A DNA stretch of 64,000 nt from Micromonospora wenchangensis (GTDB taxonomy: Bacteria; Actinomycetota; Actinomycetes; Mycobacteriales; Micromonosporaceae). Below the pieces are notes generated by a model. It was given only the letters and a program-made list of their open reading frames with translations, was not told the DNA's origin and did no database searches. The translations under genes were made by a program, and so were the position numbers. The stretch spans positions 1 through 64,000 of the forward strand of contig NZ_MZMV01000009.1 in the NCBI RefSeq assembly GCF_002210435.1, in the 5' to 3' direction. Every line of letters begins with the position of its first letter. Position 1 is the first letter of the stretch. Shown one piece after another: positions 27,286 to 36,298 of the stretch.

Positions 27286-28967
27286 CCGGCGCGCCCGTCC
27301 GCACCCTGCTGCTCTGGTGCCCGGACTGGCCGGTGCTCGCCGCCGAGATCGTCGACGGGGTGCCCGCCGCCGGCCCGGTGGCGGTGCTGCACGCCAACCG
27401 GGTGGTGGCCTGCTCGGCGTCGGCCCGCGCCGCCGGGGTACGCCGGGGCCTGCGCCGCCGGGAGGCACAGGGGCGCTGCCCCGCGCTGACCGTCGTCGAC
27501 CACGACCCCGGCCGGGACGCCCGCGCCTTCGAACCGGTCGTCGCCGCCGTGGAGGAGGTCGCCGCCGGGGTCGAGGTGGTCCGCCCCGGTGTCTGCGCGC
27601 TCGCCGCCCGGGGGCCCGCCCGCTACCTCGGCGGTGAGGAGGCCGCCGCCGAGCGGATCATCGAACAGGTCGCCGAGTCCTGCGCGGTGGAGAGTCAGGT
27701 CGGGATCGCCGACGGGGTCTTCGCCGCCGGTCTCGCCGCGCGTACCGGTCAGGTGGTGCCGCCGGGCGGGACACCGGGGTTCCTGGCCGGGCTGCCCGTC
27801 GAGGCGATCGGCCGGCCGGCCCTGGCCGACCTGCTGCGCCGGCTCGGCGTACGCACGCTCGGCGAGTTCGCGGCGCTGCCCGCCGGTGACGTGCTGGCCA
27901 GGTTCGGCTTCGACGGCGCACTCGCCCACCGGCTCGCCGCCGGGCACGACCACCGGCCGCTCGCCGTCCGGCAGCCCCCGGTCGACCTGACCGTCACCGC
28001 CCACCACGACGAGCCCCTCGACCGGGTCGACGCGGCGGCCTTCGCCGCCCGGATGCTCGCCGAACGGCTGCACGACCGGTTGGCCGGGTACGGGCTGGCC
28101 TGCACCCGGCTCGGCATCGAGGCGGTCACCGCGCACGGCCAGGAACTGCACCGGGTGTGGCGGCACGACGGGCTGCTCACCGCCGCCGCCATCGCCGACC
28201 GGGTGCGCTGGCAGCTCGACGGCTGGCTCTCCGGCAGCACCGGTCGGGCCGGTGCCCGCCCGCCCCGACCGACCGCCGGGATCGTCCGGCTGCGGCTGGT
28301 GCCCGACGGGCTGCTGGCCCGAGGCGGGCTGCAACCCGGCCTGTGGGGGGAGGCCGGTGAGGAACGGGACCGGGCGCACCGGGCGTTGAGCCGCGTGCAG
28401 GGCATCCTCGGCCCGGAGGCGGTGGTCACCGCCGTGCTGGGCGGCGGTCGGTCCCCGGCCGACCAGACCCGGCTGGTCCCGTGGGGGGACGAACGCCTCC
28501 CCGCCCGCCCCGGCCCGCCACCACTGCCGGACGTCGGCGAGGCACAGCCGGGCGGTGCCGGGCAGGTGGGTGCGCGGCTGGACGGTGCCGGGCGGCCGGG
28601 TGGTGCCGGGCGGAGCGGGGTGCGGCGGGGGAGTCCCGTACCGCCCTGGCCGGGGCGGCTGCCACCACCCGCGCCGGCCGTGGTGCTGCCCGTCCCGCTC
28701 ACCGCGACCGTGCACGACGCAGCCGGGGAGCCGGTGCTGGTCAGCGCCCGGTTGGCGGTCAGCGCCGCGCCCGCCCGGCTGGCCGTCGGCGGCACCACGC
28801 CGACGGAGATCGTCGGCTGGACCGGTCCGTGGCCGGTGGACGAGCGGTGGTGGGCTCCCGCCGAGGCCCGTCGCCGGGCCCGGTTCCAGGTCTGCCTGGC
28901 CGACGGTGCCGCCCTGCTGCTGGCCGTCGAGGCGGGCCGGTGGCTGGTGGAGGCGATCTATGACTGA
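27282..28967 (+). CDS. imuB: ImuB, catalytically inactive Y-family polymerase of the mutasome
   Basis: The 561-residue protein has a Y-family palm/finger and little-finger layout but degraded active-site motifs. DinB's HVDMDAFYASVE corresponds to TLLLWCPDWPVLAAE here, and the SLDEA motif is replaced around VVRPGVCALAARGPARYLGG. That loss is characteristic of ImuB, which acts as the hub binding the sliding clamp and DnaE2. The helix-hairpin-helix part is ALADLLRRLGVRTLGEFAAL. A possible clamp-binding stretch is DQTRLVPWGDERLP (about 391-404), comparable with QLPLWG-type motifs. The start is GTG at 27282, coupled to imuA'. The C-terminal region before residue 561 contains a Pro/Gly-rich linker. 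Confidence 0.88.
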   Translation: MTGAPVRTLLLWCPDWPVLAAEIVDGVPAAGPVAVLHANRVVACSASARAAGVRRGLRRREAQGRCPALTVVDHDPGRDARAFEPVVAAVEEVAAGVEVVRPGVCALAARGPARYLGGEEAAAERIIEQVAESCAVESQVGIADGVFAAGLAARTGQVVPPGGTPGFLAGLPVEAIGRPALADLLRRLGVRTLGEFAALPAGDVLARFGFDGALAHRLAAGHDHRPLAVRQPPVDLTVTAHHDEPLDRVDAAAFAARMLAERLHDRLAGYGLACTRLGIEAVTAHGQELHRVWRHDGLLTAAAIADRVRWQLDGWLSGSTGRAGARPPRPTAGIVRLRLVPDGLLARGGLQPGLWGEAGEERDRAHRALSRVQGILGPEAVVTAVLGGGRSPADQTRLVPWGDERLPARPGPPPLPDVGEAQPGGAGQVGARLDGAGRPGGAGRSGVRRGSPVPPWPGRLPPPAPAVVLPVPLTATVHDAAGEPVLVSARLAVSAAPARLAVGGTTPTEIVGWTGPWPVDERWWAPAEARRRARFQVCLADGAALLLAVEAGRWLVEAIYD

Positions 28968-29040
28968 CCGGTGGTCGGTGCTGGTCCGGTCGGTGTGGCG
29001 TTCCGTCCGGGGCCATCCCGCGTCCCGACGATGTTTCCGG

Positions 29041-29092
29041 GTGAGCGGTATGCCTGACGGTCATAAATATGACTCAGCGGCATACCGCTCAC
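29041..29092. repeat. Palindromic repeat element, copy 1
   Basis: A 52-bp near-palindrome. The outer arms GTGAGCGGTATGCC (29041-29054) and GGCATACCGCTCAC (29079-29092) are perfect complements, and the inner arms GTCATA-AA-TATGAC occupy 29060-29073. It lies between imuB and dnaE2. A second copy with the same arms is at 45339-45386. Confidence 0.9.
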
Positions 29093-29159
29093 CGAGCGAT
29101 CCGTTCCCGTCCGCGACGCCCCTGCCCCACCGCGCAGCCGGCCACAGGAAGAGATCCGG

Positions 29160-32100
29160 ATGAGTTTCCACAATCCGAAGCTGCCCTGGTCGGAGCTGGA
29201 GCGGGTGCTGTCCGGACGGTCCACCACCGACGGCGGTGCGGGCCCCGGCGGGCCCCGGGGTGACGGGGGGCACGGCGACGGGCGGCGGCGCGGGGAGCGG
29301 CACCTGCACGTGGTGGACCCGCTCGCCGAGGCCGACGGCGGCGACTCACCGGCCTGGACCCGGCACCGCGAGCGGTACGCGCCGCCGGAGCTGACCCGTC
29401 CGGACGACCCGGTGCCGTACGCCGAGCTGCACGCGCACACCAACTTCAGTTTCCTCGACGGGGCGAGCCACCCGGAGGAACTGGCCGAGGAGGCCGCCCG
29501 GCTGGGGTTGACCGCGCTCGCGGTGACCGACCACGACGGGTTCTACGGGGTGGTCCGGTTCGCCGAGGCGGCCCGTACGCTGCACCTGCCCACGGTCTTC
29601 GGGGCGGAGCTGTCGTTGGGGCTGCCCGGCCCGCAGCAGGGCGAACCCGACCCGCTGGGCCGGCACCTGCTGGTGCTCGCCCACGGCCACGAGGGGTACG
29701 CCCGGCTCGCGTCGGTCATCTCCCGGGCCCAGCTGCGCGGCGGTGAGAAGGGCCGGCCGGTCTACGGCGAGCTGGAGGAGGTCGCCGCCGAGCTGCGCGA
29801 CCACGTGCTGGTGCTGACCGGCTGCCGCAAGGGGCACGTGTCGGCGGCGCTGCTCACCGAGGGGGTCGACGCGGCGGCCCGGGAGCTGGACCGGCTCACC
29901 GCGCTGTTCGGCGCGGAGACGGTGGCGGTGGAGCTGACCGACCACGGGCATCCCGTCGACGCCGACCGCAACGACGCGCTCGCCGAACTGGCCGCCACCG
30001 CCGGGCTGCCCACCGTGGCCAGCAACAACGTGCACTACGCCAGCCCGGGGCGACGGCGGTTGGCGACCACCCTGGCCGCCGTACGGGCCCGCCGCAGCCT
30101 GGACGAGATCGACGGCTGGCTGCCCGCCGCCGCCACCGCCCACCTGCGCAGCGGCGCGGAGATGGCGGCCCGGTTCGCCGCGTACCCGGGCGCGGTGTCC
30201 CGGGCCGCCCGGTTCGGCGCGGAACTCGCCTTCGACCTGCACCTGGTCGCGCCCCGGCTGCCGGCGTACCCGGTGCCGGCGGGGCACACCGAGATGAGCT
30301 GGCTGCGCCACCTGACGATGGCCGGGGCGCACGAGCGCTACGGCCCGCCCGGGGCGCACCCGGAGGCGTACGCGCAGCTGGAACACGAGCTGCGGATGAT
30401 CGACGAGCTGGGCTTCCCCGGCTACTTCCTGGTGGTCTACGACATCGTGGCGTTCTGCCGCGCGCAGGACATCTACTGCCAGGGCCGGGGTTCGGCGGCG
30501 AACTCGGCGGTCTGCTACGCGCTGCGGATCACCAACGTGGACGCCGTCCGGCACCGGCTGCTGTTCGAACGGTTCCTCGCCCCGGAACGCGACGGGCCAC
30601 CCGACATCGACGTGGACATCGAGTCCGACCGGCGGGAGGAGGTGATCCAGCACGTCTATGCCCGCTACGGCCGGGAACACACCGCCCAGGTCGCCAACGT
30701 CATCTCGTACCGGCCCCGGTCGGCGGTGCGGGACGTGGCGAGGGCGTTCGGCTACTCGCCAGGCCAGCAGGACGCCTGGAGCAAGCAGATCGACCGCTGG
30801 GGTTCCGTCGCGGCGGTCGACGTCGAGGGCATCCCCGAGCAGGTGGTGGCGTACGCCGACGAGTTGCAGACGTTCCCCCGGCACCTGGGCATCCACTCCG
30901 GGGGGATGGTGATCTGCGACCGGCCGGTGATCGAGGTGTGCCCGGTGGAGTGGGGGCGGATGCCCGGCCGCAGCGTGCTCCAGTGGGACAAGGACGACTG
31001 CGCGGCCGTCGGGCTGGTCAAGTTCGACCTGCTCGGCCTGGGCATGCTCTCCGCCCTGCACTACGGCTACGACCTGATCGGGTCCAGGCTGGACCTGGGC
31101 GACATGACGTTGGACGACCCCGAGGTCTACGACATGCTCTGCCGGGCCGACTCGGTGGGCGTGTTCCAGGTGGAGAGCCGCGCCCAGATGGCCACCCTGC
31201 CCCGGCTGAAACCCCGCGAGTTCTACGACCTGGTGGTGGAGGTGGCGCTGATCCGGCCCGGCCCGATCCAGGGCGGCTCGGTGCACCCGTACATCAGGCG
31301 CAAGAACGGCCAGGAGCCGGTGACGTACCCGCACCCGCTGATGCGCAACGCGCTGGAGAAGACCCTCGGCGTGCCGCTGTTCCAGGAGCAGCTCATGCAG
31401 CTCGCCATCGACCTGGCCGGCTTCGACGCCGCCGGGGCCGACCATTTGCGCCGGGCGATGGGGGCGAAACGCTCGGTGCAGCGGATGGCGCAGCTCGCCG
31501 ACCGGCTCTACGCCGGGATGGCCGAGCGGGGCATCACCGGCGAACTGGCCGACGACGTCTACCGCAAGCTCACCGCGTTCGCCAGCTACGGCTTCCCGGA
31601 GAGCCACGCGATGAGTTTCGCCTACCTGGTGTACGCCAGCTCCTGGCTCAAGCGGCACCACCCGGCGGCGTTCCTGGCGGCCCTGCTCAACGCCCAACCG
31701 ATGGGCTTCTACGCGCCGCAGACCCTGGTCGACGACGCCCGGCGGCACGGGGTCGAGGTCCGCCGGCCGGACGTCAACGCCAGCGGGGCCGGTGCGGTGC
31801 TGGAGTCCACCCCGCACACCCGCTGGGGGAGCGTGCCGGGGGAACCGCCGCACGCCTGGGGGCTGGGCGGTCCGGCGGTCCGGCTCGGGCTGGGCGGTGT
31901 CCGTACCCTCGGCGACGACCTGGCGAGGCGGATCGTGGCGGAGCGGACGGCGCACGGGGCGTACCGGGACATGCCGGATCTGGCCCGGCGGGTCGGTCTC
32001 ACCGCGGGCCAGCTGGAGGCGCTGGCCACCGCGGACGCCTTCGCCTGTTTCGGGCTGACCCGGCGGCAGGCGCTCTGGGCGGCCGGCGCGGCGGCCCAGG

Positions 32101-32573
32101 ACCGGCCGGGTCGGCTGCCCGGCACGGTGACCGGCGCGGCGGCCCCCACCCTGCCCGGGATGGAGGCGGTGGACCGGCTCGTCGCCGACGTCTGGGCCAC
32201 CGGGCTGTCCCCGGAAACCCACCCGGCCCGGTTCGTCCGGGACCGGCTCGACGCGCTGGGTGCGGTGCCGATCGCCAGGCTGGGACGGGTGGAGCCGGGT
32301 CGGCGGGTCCGGGTCGGCGGGATCGTCACCCACCGGCAACGGCCGGCGACGGCCGGCGGGGTCACCTTCCTCAACCTGGAGGACGAGACCGGAATGCTGA
32401 ATGTCACGTGTTCGCCGGGGCTGTGGCAGCGCTATCGTCGAATCGCCCGCACCAGCAGCGCCCTCGTGGTCCGTGGTCGGTTGCAGCGGCACGAGGGGGT
32501 CACCAACCTCACCGCCGACCGGCTGGACCCGATCACGCCGCCGGTGGAACCCGCCTCCCGCGACTTCCGGTGA
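29160..32573 (+). CDS. dnaE2: Error-prone DNA polymerase III alpha subunit
   Basis: The 1137-residue polymerase of the DnaE2 branch performs the lesion-bypass step of the ImuA'-ImuB-DnaE2 mutasome. In order: a short variable N-terminus, a PHP domain (AELHAHTNFSFLDGASHPEE, about 85-300), the polymerase core with PDIDVDIESDRREEVI carrying catalytic Asp residues, RGSAANSAVCYAL, KFDLLGLGMLSAL, and a C-terminal OB-fold (VGGIVTHRQRPATAGG, then FLNLEDETGMLNV). Length is normal for DnaE2 (shorter than DnaE1). The ATG at 29160 follows AGGAAGAG. It lies 192 bases after imuB with palindrome copy 1 between them, and no second LexA box was found in that gap. Confidence 0.95.
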   Translation: MSFHNPKLPWSELERVLSGRSTTDGGAGPGGPRGDGGHGDGRRRGERHLHVVDPLAEADGGDSPAWTRHRERYAPPELTRPDDPVPYAELHAHTNFSFLDGASHPEELAEEAARLGLTALAVTDHDGFYGVVRFAEAARTLHLPTVFGAELSLGLPGPQQGEPDPLGRHLLVLAHGHEGYARLASVISRAQLRGGEKGRPVYGELEEVAAELRDHVLVLTGCRKGHVSAALLTEGVDAAARELDRLTALFGAETVAVELTDHGHPVDADRNDALAELAATAGLPTVASNNVHYASPGRRRLATTLAAVRARRSLDEIDGWLPAAATAHLRSGAEMAARFAAYPGAVSRAARFGAELAFDLHLVAPRLPAYPVPAGHTEMSWLRHLTMAGAHERYGPPGAHPEAYAQLEHELRMIDELGFPGYFLVVYDIVAFCRAQDIYCQGRGSAANSAVCYALRITNVDAVRHRLLFERFLAPERDGPPDIDVDIESDRREEVIQHVYARYGREHTAQVANVISYRPRSAVRDVARAFGYSPGQQDAWSKQIDRWGSVAAVDVEGIPEQVVAYADELQTFPRHLGIHSGGMVICDRPVIEVCPVEWGRMPGRSVLQWDKDDCAAVGLVKFDLLGLGMLSALHYGYDLIGSRLDLGDMTLDDPEVYDMLCRADSVGVFQVESRAQMATLPRLKPREFYDLVVEVALIRPGPIQGGSVHPYIRRKNGQEPVTYPHPLMRNALEKTLGVPLFQEQLMQLAIDLAGFDAAGADHLRRAMGAKRSVQRMAQLADRLYAGMAERGITGELADDVYRKLTAFASYGFPESHAMSFAYLVYASSWLKRHHPAAFLAALLNAQPMGFYAPQTLVDDARRHGVEVRRPDVNASGAGAVLESTPHTRWGSVPGEPPHAWGLGGPAVRLGLGGVRTLGDDLARRIVAERTAHGAYRDMPDLARRVGLTAGQLEALATADAFACFGLTRRQALWAAGAAAQDRPGRLPGTVTGAAAPTLPGMEAVDRLVADVWATGLSPETHPARFVRDRLDALGAVPIARLGRVEPGRRVRVGGIVTHRQRPATAGGVTFLNLEDETGMLNVTCSPGLWQRYRRIARTSSALVVRGRLQRHEGVTNLTADRLDPITPPVEPASRDFR

Positions 32574-32623
32574 AGTGATCCACATTACGGTTTTCCGGGC
32601 CGGGAGACAGGAGAATTCCGGCA

Positions 32624-32647
32624 CGCGCGGGCAGAGCGGCCCGCGCG
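32624..32647 (+). terminator. GC hairpin after dnaE2
   Basis: CGCGCGGGC (32624-32632) pairs with GCCCGCGCG (32639-32647) around a 6-nt loop. It may end the dnaE2 transcript. It also lies just before the ribosome site of the small gene at 32666, so a leader role is possible. Confidence 0.55.
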
Positions 32648-32665
32648 CGGCAAGGGGGATGACCA

Positions 32666-32845
32666 GTGACGATGGACAGTACGTACACCGGTGGACTGGC
32701 GAACGCCCGGCGCACCCGGCTGGGTGCCGGTTGGACGCCCGCCCAGGACGCCGAGCCGCGCGAGTACCAGGTGACCGAGGGTCCGGTGGCGAACATCCGC
32801 CGGTCCCGTGCCGAGGAGGACCCGGCCGGCGGCGGGGAGATCTGA
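32666..32845 (+). CDS. Small orphan protein (59 aa), function unknown
   Basis: The frame starts at GTG 32666, 7 nt after AAGGGGG (an in-frame ATG two codons later is less well spaced), and ends at TGA 32845. The peptide begins MTMDSTYTGGLANARRTRLG and ends AEEDPAGGGEI. It is hydrophilic, has no signal peptide, membrane helix or Cys, and has alternating charged segments. Codon usage with G/C in most third positions, and a good ribosome site, support real coding. I do not recognise a family. It follows dnaE2 by 92 bases and precedes a separately promoted methyltransferase. It could be a small regulator or mutasome accessory protein, but nothing in the sequence shows this. Confidence 0.6.
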   Translation: MTMDSTYTGGLANARRTRLGAGWTPAQDAEPREYQVTEGPVANIRRSRAEEDPAGGGEI

Positions 32846-32890
32846 GCCGGCGACCGGACCGCCGACGGGGGGTCGGGTGGCGTGGGTGAC

Positions 32891-32896
32891 TAGGCT
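32891..32896 (+). promoter_or_regulatory. -10 hexamer TAGGCT, leaderless methyltransferase promoter
   Basis: TAGGCT ends 7 nt before the GTG at 32904, with no Shine-Dalgarno between them. Confidence 0.5.
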
Positions 32897-32903
32897 CGAC
32901 CGG

Positions 32904-33656
32904 GTGGAACAGAGCACCCGCAGCCGGTTCGCCGAGCCGCCGTTGACCCCCCGTACCGCCGTCATCTGGTCGGTGCTCGCCGCCGAGCTGCGGCGGCGGG
33001 CCGACGACACGCTGACCGTGCTCGACGTGGGCGGCGGCACCGGCGGGTTCGCCGTGCCGCTCGCCCAGGCCGGCCACCTGGTGACCGTGGTCGACGCCAG
33101 CCCCGACGCGCTCGCCGCGCTCACCCGCCGGGCCGCCGAGGCCGGGGTCGCCGACCGGGTGCGCGCCGTGCAGGGCGACGGCGACGCGCTGACCGGGCTG
33201 GTCGAACCGGCCACCGCCGACCTGGTGCTGTGCCACGCGGTGCTGGAGGTGGTCGACGACCCGACCCCCGTGGTGACCGCGCTGGCCGCCGCGCTGCGCC
33301 CCGGTGGCGCGGCGAGTGTGCTGGTCGCCGGCCGGGCCGCCGCCGTGCTGGGGCGGGCCGTGAACGGCCACCTGGACGTCGCCGCCGCGCTGGCCGCCGC
33401 CCCCGACGGGGCCGCCGGCCCCCGGGACACCCTGCGCCGCCGGTTCGACGCCGAGGAGGCCGCCACCCTGTTGCGCGCCGCCGGCCTCACCGTCGAGGAG
33501 ATCCACGGGGTACGCGTGCTGGCCGACCTGCTGCCCGCCACCGTCGCCGACGGCCAGCCGGGTGCCCTGGTCGAGCTGGAGAGGGCGCTGGCCGGGCGTC
33601 CGCCCTACCGGGACCTCGCCGCCCAACTGCACCTGTTCGCCCGCCGCCCGGCATGA
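32904..33656 (+). CDS. Class I SAM-dependent methyltransferase
   Basis: The 250-residue protein has a Rossmann methyltransferase fold: motif I VLDVGGGTGGFAVPLAQAG, post-I VTVVDASPDALAAL, motif II around RVRAVQGDGDALTGL, then ADLVLCHAVLEVVDDP and LRPGGAASVLVAGR. SAM binding is clear; the acceptor is unknown. In the C-terminal half, RRRFDAEEAATLLRAAGLTV followed by IHGVRVLADLLP resembles the SmtA/CmoM-like branch. The GTG at 32904 is just downstream of a -10 hexamer, and the longer in-frame extension to 32808 lacks domain sequence. The end overlaps the phosphodiesterase gene by 4 bases, so the pair is cotranslated. Confidence 0.85.
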   Translation: MEQSTRSRFAEPPLTPRTAVIWSVLAAELRRRADDTLTVLDVGGGTGGFAVPLAQAGHLVTVVDASPDALAALTRRAAEAGVADRVRAVQGDGDALTGLVEPATADLVLCHAVLEVVDDPTPVVTALAAALRPGGAASVLVAGRAAAVLGRAVNGHLDVAAALAAAPDGAAGPRDTLRRRFDAEEAATLLRAAGLTVEEIHGVRVLADLLPATVADGQPGALVELERALAGRPPYRDLAAQLHLFARRPA

Positions 33657-34861
33657 CCGCCGTGCCGGTGCCCCCGCCCGGTGCGACCCGGGCGGCCGGG
33701 CCGACGCCGCCGGCGGACCCGCTCGCGGTGGTGCCGCCGCGCTACGGCGGGGGCAGCCTGGCCGACGTGCTGCCCAGCGCGCTGGCCGTGCTCGGCGTGC
33801 CGGGCGCGGTCGACCTGCTCGGGCTCGCCCCCGGCCTGGCCGGGGTACGCCGGGTCGCGGTGCTGCTCGTCGACGGCCTCGGCTGGTACCAGCTGCCCAC
33901 CGCCGCCCGGTACGCCCCGACCCTGACCGGGCTGGCCGCGACGGTGGGCCGTCCGTTGACCTCCGGTTTCCCGTCGACCACCCCGACCAGCCTGGTGACC
34001 CTGGGGGCGGGTGCGGCCCCCGGCGCGCACGGCGTGCTCGGCTTCACCGTCCGGGTGCCCGGCACCGACCGGGTGCTCAACCACATCGACTGGCACGGCG
34101 ACCCGGACCCGCTGCACTGGCAGCCGGTGCGCACCCAGTGGCAGCGGGCCCGCGCCGCCGGGGTCGCGGTGAGCGTGGTGAGCCGCCCCGAGTACGCCGG
34201 CAGCGGGCTCACCCTGGCGGCCAACCGGGGCGGTGACTACCGGGGCGCCGGCGGGGTGGACGCGCTGGCCCGGACGATGCTGGCGGCGTTGTCCGCCGGG
34301 GCCGGACCCACCCTGGTCTCCGGTTACCACCCCGACCTGGACCGGCACGGTCACCTCAGCGGGGTCGACTCGGCCCCGTGGCGGATCGCCGCCGCCGAGG
34401 TCGACGCCCTGCTCGCCCGGCTCGTCGACGGGTTGCCGGCCGACGCCGCGCTGCTGGTCACCGCCGACCACGGCCAGCTCGACGTGCCGGCGGGGCACCG
34501 GTTCGACCTGGACACCGACGCACGGCTGCGGGCCGGCATCCGGGTGGTCGCCGGCGAGCCCCGGGTGCGGTACCTGCACGTCGACCCGGGGGCGGTGGAC
34601 GACGTGGTGGCCGCCTGGTCGGCGGTGCTCGGGCCGGCCGCCCGGGTGTGCACGCGGGAGGAGATGGTGGCCGAGGGGTGGTTCGGCCCGGTCGCCGAGG
34701 AGCACCTGTCCCGGGTCGGTGACGTGGTGGTGACCTGCCGCGACACGTACGCGGTGCTGGCCACCCGGTCGGAGCCGCCGGCGGTGTCCCGGCTGGTGGC
34801 GTACCACGGGGCGGACACCGCGGCGGAGATGACCGTGCCGCTGCTGGTGGTCCGGGGCTGA
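33653..34861 (+). CDS. Alkaline phosphatase superfamily phosphodiesterase/nucleotide pyrophosphatase
   Basis: The 402-residue protein of the type I phosphodiesterase/NPP family has metal-binding Asp in VAVLLVDGLGWYQL, the nucleophile Thr in SGFPSTTPTSLVTLGAG, and His/Asp ligands in GYHPDLDRHGHLSG and LLVTADHGQLDVP. It hydrolyses phosphodiester or pyrophosphate bonds; the substrate is unknown. There is no signal peptide, so it should be cytoplasmic. It starts with ATG at 33653, overlapping the methyltransferase stop (ATGA). In other actinomycetes genes of this family are found near dinB, which follows here. Confidence 0.88.
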   Translation: MTAVPVPPPGATRAAGPTPPADPLAVVPPRYGGGSLADVLPSALAVLGVPGAVDLLGLAPGLAGVRRVAVLLVDGLGWYQLPTAARYAPTLTGLAATVGRPLTSGFPSTTPTSLVTLGAGAAPGAHGVLGFTVRVPGTDRVLNHIDWHGDPDPLHWQPVRTQWQRARAAGVAVSVVSRPEYAGSGLTLAANRGGDYRGAGGVDALARTMLAALSAGAGPTLVSGYHPDLDRHGHLSGVDSAPWRIAAAEVDALLARLVDGLPADAALLVTADHGQLDVPAGHRFDLDTDARLRAGIRVVAGEPRVRYLHVDPGAVDDVVAAWSAVLGPAARVCTREEMVAEGWFGPVAEEHLSRVGDVVVTCRDTYAVLATRSEPPAVSRLVAYHGADTAAEMTVPLLVVRG

Positions 34862-34911
34862 CCGGGGCCCTCGCCCGTGGGGCGGGCGGACCGGTTGTCG
34901 TACCTGGCGGT

Positions 34912-34917
34912 TAGCCT
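34912..34917 (+). promoter_or_regulatory. -10 hexamer TAGCCT, leaderless dinB promoter
   Basis: TAGCCT ends 6 nt before the dinB ATG, with no ribosome binding site. No LexA box is visible around this promoter, unlike the imuA'-imuB-dnaE2 cassette. Confidence 0.5.
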
Positions 34918-34923
34918 GCCGCA

Positions 34924-36183
34924 ATGGGTCGGAGTCAGTCGTTGTCGCGCGGTGGTGACCCGCGTTTCGGGCCCGACGCCGACGACTCGGCCAGCCCGAT
35001 CCTGCACGTCGACATGGACGCCTTCTACGCCTCCGTCGAGGTGCGCCACCGGCCCGAGCTGCGCGGCCTTCCGGTGGTGGTCGGCGGGGTCGGGCCGCGC
35101 GGCGTGGTCAGCTCCGCCAGTTACGAGGCCCGCCGCTTCGGCGTACGCAGCGCGATGCCCACCGCGCGGGCCCGCGCGCTCTGCCCCGGCGCGGTCTACC
35201 TTCCCCCCGACTTCGCCCGCTACCGGGCGGCCTCCGACGCGGTGATGCGGATCTTCCGGGACGTCACCCCGCTGGTCGAGCCGCTCTCCCTCGACGAGGC
35301 GTTCCTCGACGTGGCGGGTGCCCGCCGGCTGTTCGGCCCGCCCGCCGCCATCGCCCGGCAGATCCGGGAGCGGGTCACGGCCGAGCAGGGGCTGACCTGT
35401 TCGGTCGGGGTGGGTCCGAGCAAGTTCGTGGCCAAGCTCGGCTCCACCCGGGCCAAGCCGGACGGCCTGCTCGTGGTGCCGGCCGACCGGGTGCTGGAGT
35501 TCCTCCACCCGCTGCCGGTCGACGCGTTGTGGGGGGTGGGGGAGCGGTCCGCCGAGACGCTGCGCCGGCTCGGCCTGCGGACCATCGGTGACCTGGCCGA
35601 GGCGCCGGTGGGGATGCTGCGCAAGGCGCTCGGTGCGGCGTCCGCGGCCCACCTGCACGAGCTGGCCCGGGGGCGGGACGCGCGCCCGGTCAGCCCGGAG
35701 CACGTGGAGAAGTCGATCGGGGCCGAGGTGACCTTCGACGTCGACGTCGTCGACCCGCAGCAGATCCGGCGGGCGCTGCTGGCCCTCAGCGAGAAGGTGG
35801 GCAGCCGGCTGCGCGGGGCCGGTCAGGTGGGCCGGACGGTCTCGCTGAAGGTGCGGCTGTCCGATTTCCGCACCGTCAACCGGTCCCGGACGCTAGGCGT
35901 GGCCACCGACGTGGCCCGGGAGATCTTCGACACCTCCTGGGGCCTGTGGACCGCTCTCGACCCGGGTGAGCCGGTCCGGCTGGTGGGCGTACGGGTGGAG
36001 GGTCTGGCCGGTGCGGTCGACACGCCGCGGCAGCTCGCCCTCGGCGCACCCGAGCGGGGTTGGCGGGAGGCGGAAACCGCCGCCGACGCCGCGGCTGCCC
36101 GTTTCGGGCGGTCCGTCATAGGTCCGGCCAGTCTGCTCGGCAGGCGCGATGCCCGCCCCGGCGAAAATAGCAGTCGGCCATAG
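34924..36183 (+). CDS. dinB: DNA polymerase IV (Y family)
   Basis: The 419-residue translesion polymerase has all catalytic residues: ILHVDMDAFYASVEVRHRPE (metal Asp, steric-gate region), SSASYEARRFGVRSAMP and PLSLDEAFLDVAG (catalytic Asp-Glu). The thumb HhH is seen in LWGVGERSAETLRRLGLRTI and the little finger extends to about residue 375. A C-terminal tail rich in Arg/Gly follows; no clear clamp-binding QxxLF is visible, although PRQLALGA may play that part. It is complete and active-looking, in contrast to ImuB. Its promoter predicts leaderless, probably constitutive, transcription. Confidence 0.94.
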   Translation: MGRSQSLSRGGDPRFGPDADDSASPILHVDMDAFYASVEVRHRPELRGLPVVVGGVGPRGVVSSASYEARRFGVRSAMPTARARALCPGAVYLPPDFARYRAASDAVMRIFRDVTPLVEPLSLDEAFLDVAGARRLFGPPAAIARQIRERVTAEQGLTCSVGVGPSKFVAKLGSTRAKPDGLLVVPADRVLEFLHPLPVDALWGVGERSAETLRRLGLRTIGDLAEAPVGMLRKALGAASAAHLHELARGRDARPVSPEHVEKSIGAEVTFDVDVVDPQQIRRALLALSEKVGSRLRGAGQVGRTVSLKVRLSDFRTVNRSRTLGVATDVAREIFDTSWGLWTALDPGEPVRLVGVRVEGLAGAVDTPRQLALGAPERGWREAETAADAAAARFGRSVIGPASLLGRRDARPGENSSRP

Positions 36184-36298
36184 GTCGTCCCGCTTTCCGA
36201 CGCGCGACCCCCCTCGTAGACTTGGCGGCAAGCAGCCGGTTGGCTGCCACGGTCTGTCGGCCCGACCGGGCCGACCAACGTGACCGGGGAGGAGTGCC

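Noticed and set aside
29041..29092. A second LexA box for dnaE2
   Set aside because: The dyad here (GAGCGGTATGCC...) does not contain GAAC-N4-GTTC; it matches the repeat at 45339 instead.
29346..33632. A 1428-codon minus-strand open frame over dnaE2
   Set aside because: It mirrors dnaE2 codons, crosses several real gene boundaries and shows no family motif or credible ribosome site.
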